From positions 1 to 6,083 of the forward strand of contig DAOWNK010000200.1 in the NCBI GenBank assembly GCA_030642635.1: DNA of 6,083 nt, in the 5' to 3' direction. How positions within the stretch are numbered: position 1 is the stretch's first letter; every line of letters begins with the position of its first letter. A program made the position numbers and the translations under genes. The stretch comes from Pirellulales bacterium (GTDB taxonomy: Bacteria; Planctomycetota; Planctomycetia; Pirellulales; Thermoguttaceae). Shown piece by piece: positions 4,468 through 6,083 of this stretch. The notes under the pieces were generated by a model, which was not told the DNA's origin, searched no databases, and saw nothing but the letters and a program-made list of their open reading frames with translations.

Positions 4468-5814
4468 ATGCCGAACACACTCTACCTGCCGGAATTACGC
4501 GAAATGCTTGCCGAAGCGAACGAGGCCGAACTGGCCGATTTCTGCACTGAACTGCACCCGGCTCGAACCGCCGAATTCATGGAAGGGCTGACGGCCAAGG
4601 AGGCTTGGGCGGTGCTGCACCACGCCGAGGTGCCGCTTCGGGTCGAAATATTCGGATTCTTCGAGGAAAACGAGCAGATCGAGATCATCGAGACGCAAGA
4701 TCGGGCGGAAATCGCCGAGTTTATCGGCCATCTCCCACCAGACGACCGCGTAGACCTGCTCGCAGAGGTCAGGCCGTGGATCGTCGAGGAGTTGATGCCG
4801 CTGATCCCGTCCGACGAGCGGCGAGACATCCAACGCCTCAGTGCGTATCCCGAGGATACCGCCGGCGCGGTTATGACCACCGAGTTCGCCCGGCTCAGCG
4901 AGGACCTGCCCGCAGATCGGGCCGTACAGGAGATCGGCCGACAGGCAGAGGAGCTGGAGACCATCTACTACCTGTACGTGGTGGACGAGGAAGACCACCT
5001 GCGCGGGCTGGTATCGTTCCGGAAGCTGGTCTCGGCAATGGGCCGTCCGGATACGCGGGTCGGAGAGTTGATGGAGCGAGATCTGCTTACGGTCAACGTG
5101 GCCGACGACCAGGAAGAGGTCGCCCGGAAGGTGGCGCATTACGACCTGTTGGCTATACCGGTCGTTGACGACGAACACCATATGCTAGGCATTATCACGC
5201 ACGACGATGTAATCGACGTGGTCCGCGAGGAAGCCACCGAAGACGCACATCGCATTGCGGCGGTCGATCCGTTGGAGGTCGGATACCTGGAAACCGACCT
5301 GCTCACGCTCACCTGGAAACGGGGTATCTGGCTGACCGTACTGTTCTTCGGCGCAATGCTCACGGCCATGGTGCTGGGCAAATACGAGTTGGTTATCGAG
5401 CAGTACGCATGGCTGATGCTGTTCATTCCGCTTGTGATCTCCACCGGCGGAAACACCGGCAGCCAGTCGGCCACGCTTATCATCACCGCGCTGTCGACCG
5501 GCGACATTGCGCTGGGCGATTGGTGGCGGGTAGTCCGGCGCGAGTTGGTCATGGGGCTGGTATTGGGCGGTTTTTTGGGGATCGTCGGATACTTTTGTGC
5601 CCTGGTCGCCGCGCCGAGCTATCTGGCCGCCGCCGTCATACCGTTGACGTTGCTGCTGGTTATCGTAACCGGCACGCTGCTCGGCTCGGTGCTGCCGCTT
5701 GTGTTCAAACGGCTCGGGCTGGACCCGGCCATGATGAGCAGCCCCTTCGTCGCCGGGCTGATCGACGTGCTGGGGATTATTATCTACATGAAAGTGGCGC
5801 TGAGTGTGTTGTAG
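4468..5814 (+). CDS. mgtE: Magnesium transporter MgtE
   Basis: MgtE is a dimeric Mg2+ channel of the inner membrane, gated by Mg2+ bound to its cytoplasmic part. At 448 residues the protein is close to the roughly 450 of Thermus MgtE. Residues 1-130 form the acidic helical N domain. A CBS pair follows, starting near YPEDTAGAVM (127-136), with the second CBS around 197-255 (VGELMERDLLTV, then LAIPVVDDEHHMLGIITHDD). The membrane part runs from about 285 to the end with roughly five hydrophobic segments. It includes the hallmark STGGNTGSQSATLII (325-339) and SSPFVAGLIDVLG (424-436), whose D433 aligns with the pore aspartate. The ATG at 4468 gives a normal N-terminus, with no clear Shine-Dalgarno before it. 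No partner gene is nearby; the gene looks monocistronic, divergent from rnc and followed by heptamer repeats. Confidence 0.96.
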   Translation: MPNTLYLPELREMLAEANEAELADFCTELHPARTAEFMEGLTAKEAWAVLHHAEVPLRVEIFGFFEENEQIEIIETQDRAEIAEFIGHLPPDDRVDLLAEVRPWIVEELMPLIPSDERRDIQRLSAYPEDTAGAVMTTEFARLSEDLPADRAVQEIGRQAEELETIYYLYVVDEEDHLRGLVSFRKLVSAMGRPDTRVGELMERDLLTVNVADDQEEVARKVAHYDLLAIPVVDDEHHMLGIITHDDVIDVVREEATEDAHRIAAVDPLEVGYLETDLLTLTWKRGIWLTVLFFGAMLTAMVLGKYELVIEQYAWLMLFIPLVISTGGNTGSQSATLIITALSTGDIALGDWWRVVRRELVMGLVLGGFLGIVGYFCALVAAPSYLAAAVIPLTLLLVIVTGTLLGSVLPLVFKRLGLDPAMMSSPFVAGLIDVLGIIIYMKVALSVL

Positions 5815-5826
5815 GGGAAGGGGCTG

Positions 5827-5854
5827 TCAGCAGTCAGCTATCAGCTTTCAGCTT
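5827..5854. repeat. Heptamer tandem repeat TCAGCNN, four units
   Basis: TCAGCAG, TCAGCTA, TCAGCTT and TCAGCTT follow one another in exact 7-base register, starting 12 bases after the mgtE stop. No inverted partner lies within the window and no normal terminator is seen after mgtE. The bases from 5855 to 5913 show nothing I can name. Confidence 0.85.
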
Positions 5855-5913
5855 TGTAAGTTCAATCCGTTAGCCGCTGGTGCTCGCACAGCGCGTCTCG
5901 GGCGGTTGGCTTC

Positions 5914-5959
5914 AATTCCGGCAATTCCGGGTCAATTCCGGCGAATTCCGGAATTCCGG
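5914..5959. repeat. Five AATTCCGG copies, probable element-end repeat
   Basis: AATTCCGG starts at 5914, 5923, 5934, 5944 and 5952, that is at spacings of 9, 11, 10 and 8. The last two copies create the 12-bp palindrome CCGGAATTCCGG (5948-5959). The array leads into CCGGGGACACGATATCTAAT. From memory, AATTCCGGGGACA-type sequences flank IS200/RAYT-type transposase genes in many genomes. The probable transposase tail begins 34 bp further on. Confidence 0.7.
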
Positions 5960-5992
5960 GGACACGATATCTAATTTGGCTGCTTGGGAAAT

Positions 5993-6082
5993 CTAGGCTT
6001 TCTGCCGGGCTTTTGTGGGCTTAGGACGCGACCAACGAGTCTCTCCAATCGGTCGACAAACATTGCGCTGCCTAACGGTCGA
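5993..6082 (-). CDS. Probable C-terminal end of an IS200/RAYT-type (Y1) transposase, partial
   Basis: A minus-strand frame open from the right edge runs 29 codons to a TAG at 5995-5993. It contains RNVCRPIGETRW, which resembles the RP-[FIL]-G-x-x-x-[WF] segment near the C-terminus of REP-associated tyrosine transposases, followed by the basic tail SRPKPTKARQKA. The catalytic HUH motif and Tyr would lie outside the window. The call rests on this short motif plus the AATTCCGG array just past the stop, where such elements often carry repeats. A chance frame cannot be ruled out from 29 residues. Confidence 0.4.
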   Translation of the reverse strand, partial: STVRQRNVCRPIGETRWSRPKPTKARQKA

Positions 6083-6083
6083 C

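Overview
The window most resembles chromosomal DNA of a planctomycete or a relative. This rests on a short Lys/Ala-repeat histone-H1-like protein, weak or absent Shine-Dalgarno sites before most genes, simple tandem repeats between genes and what looks like the end of a REP-associated (RAYT-type) transposase. None of these is decisive, and the assignment is an inference from style, not a match.

Layout from left to right. The 3' part of an RtcB RNA ligase gene (+) enters from the left edge and ends at 903, followed by a candidate weak terminator. About 1 kb without a confident gene follows. It holds one doubtful 70-codon ORF on the minus strand, a perfect 11-bp inverted repeat, an AT-rich promoter-like block and a foldable leader. 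A 75-residue Lys/Ala protein gene (+, 1943-2170) comes next with a strong Shine-Dalgarno and a good hairpin terminator. Converging on it from the right are two minus-strand genes: a PP-loop tRNA-thiolation-like protein (2350-3336) and, upstream of it, RNase III (rnc, 3521-4231). A divergent promoter region (4232-4467) separates rnc from a full-length MgtE magnesium transporter gene (+, 4468-5814). The right end holds five AATTCCGG copies and the C-terminal codons of a probable IS200/RAYT-type transposase on the minus strand.

The genes do not form one pathway, but RNA metabolism dominates: an RNA ligase, RNase III and a probable tRNA-modifying enzyme. The rnc and PP-loop genes may share a transcript. 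mgtE and the Lys-rich gene look like independent transcription units.

The most unusual feature is not a protein. Three different 7-bp tandem repeat families each begin or end within about 12 bp of a stop codon: TCGGGRN after the PP-loop gene, AGGAGAG after rnc and TCAGCNN after mgtE. The first two also occur as inverted pairs that could form long hairpins. I see no defence system, CRISPR array, tRNA or rRNA.
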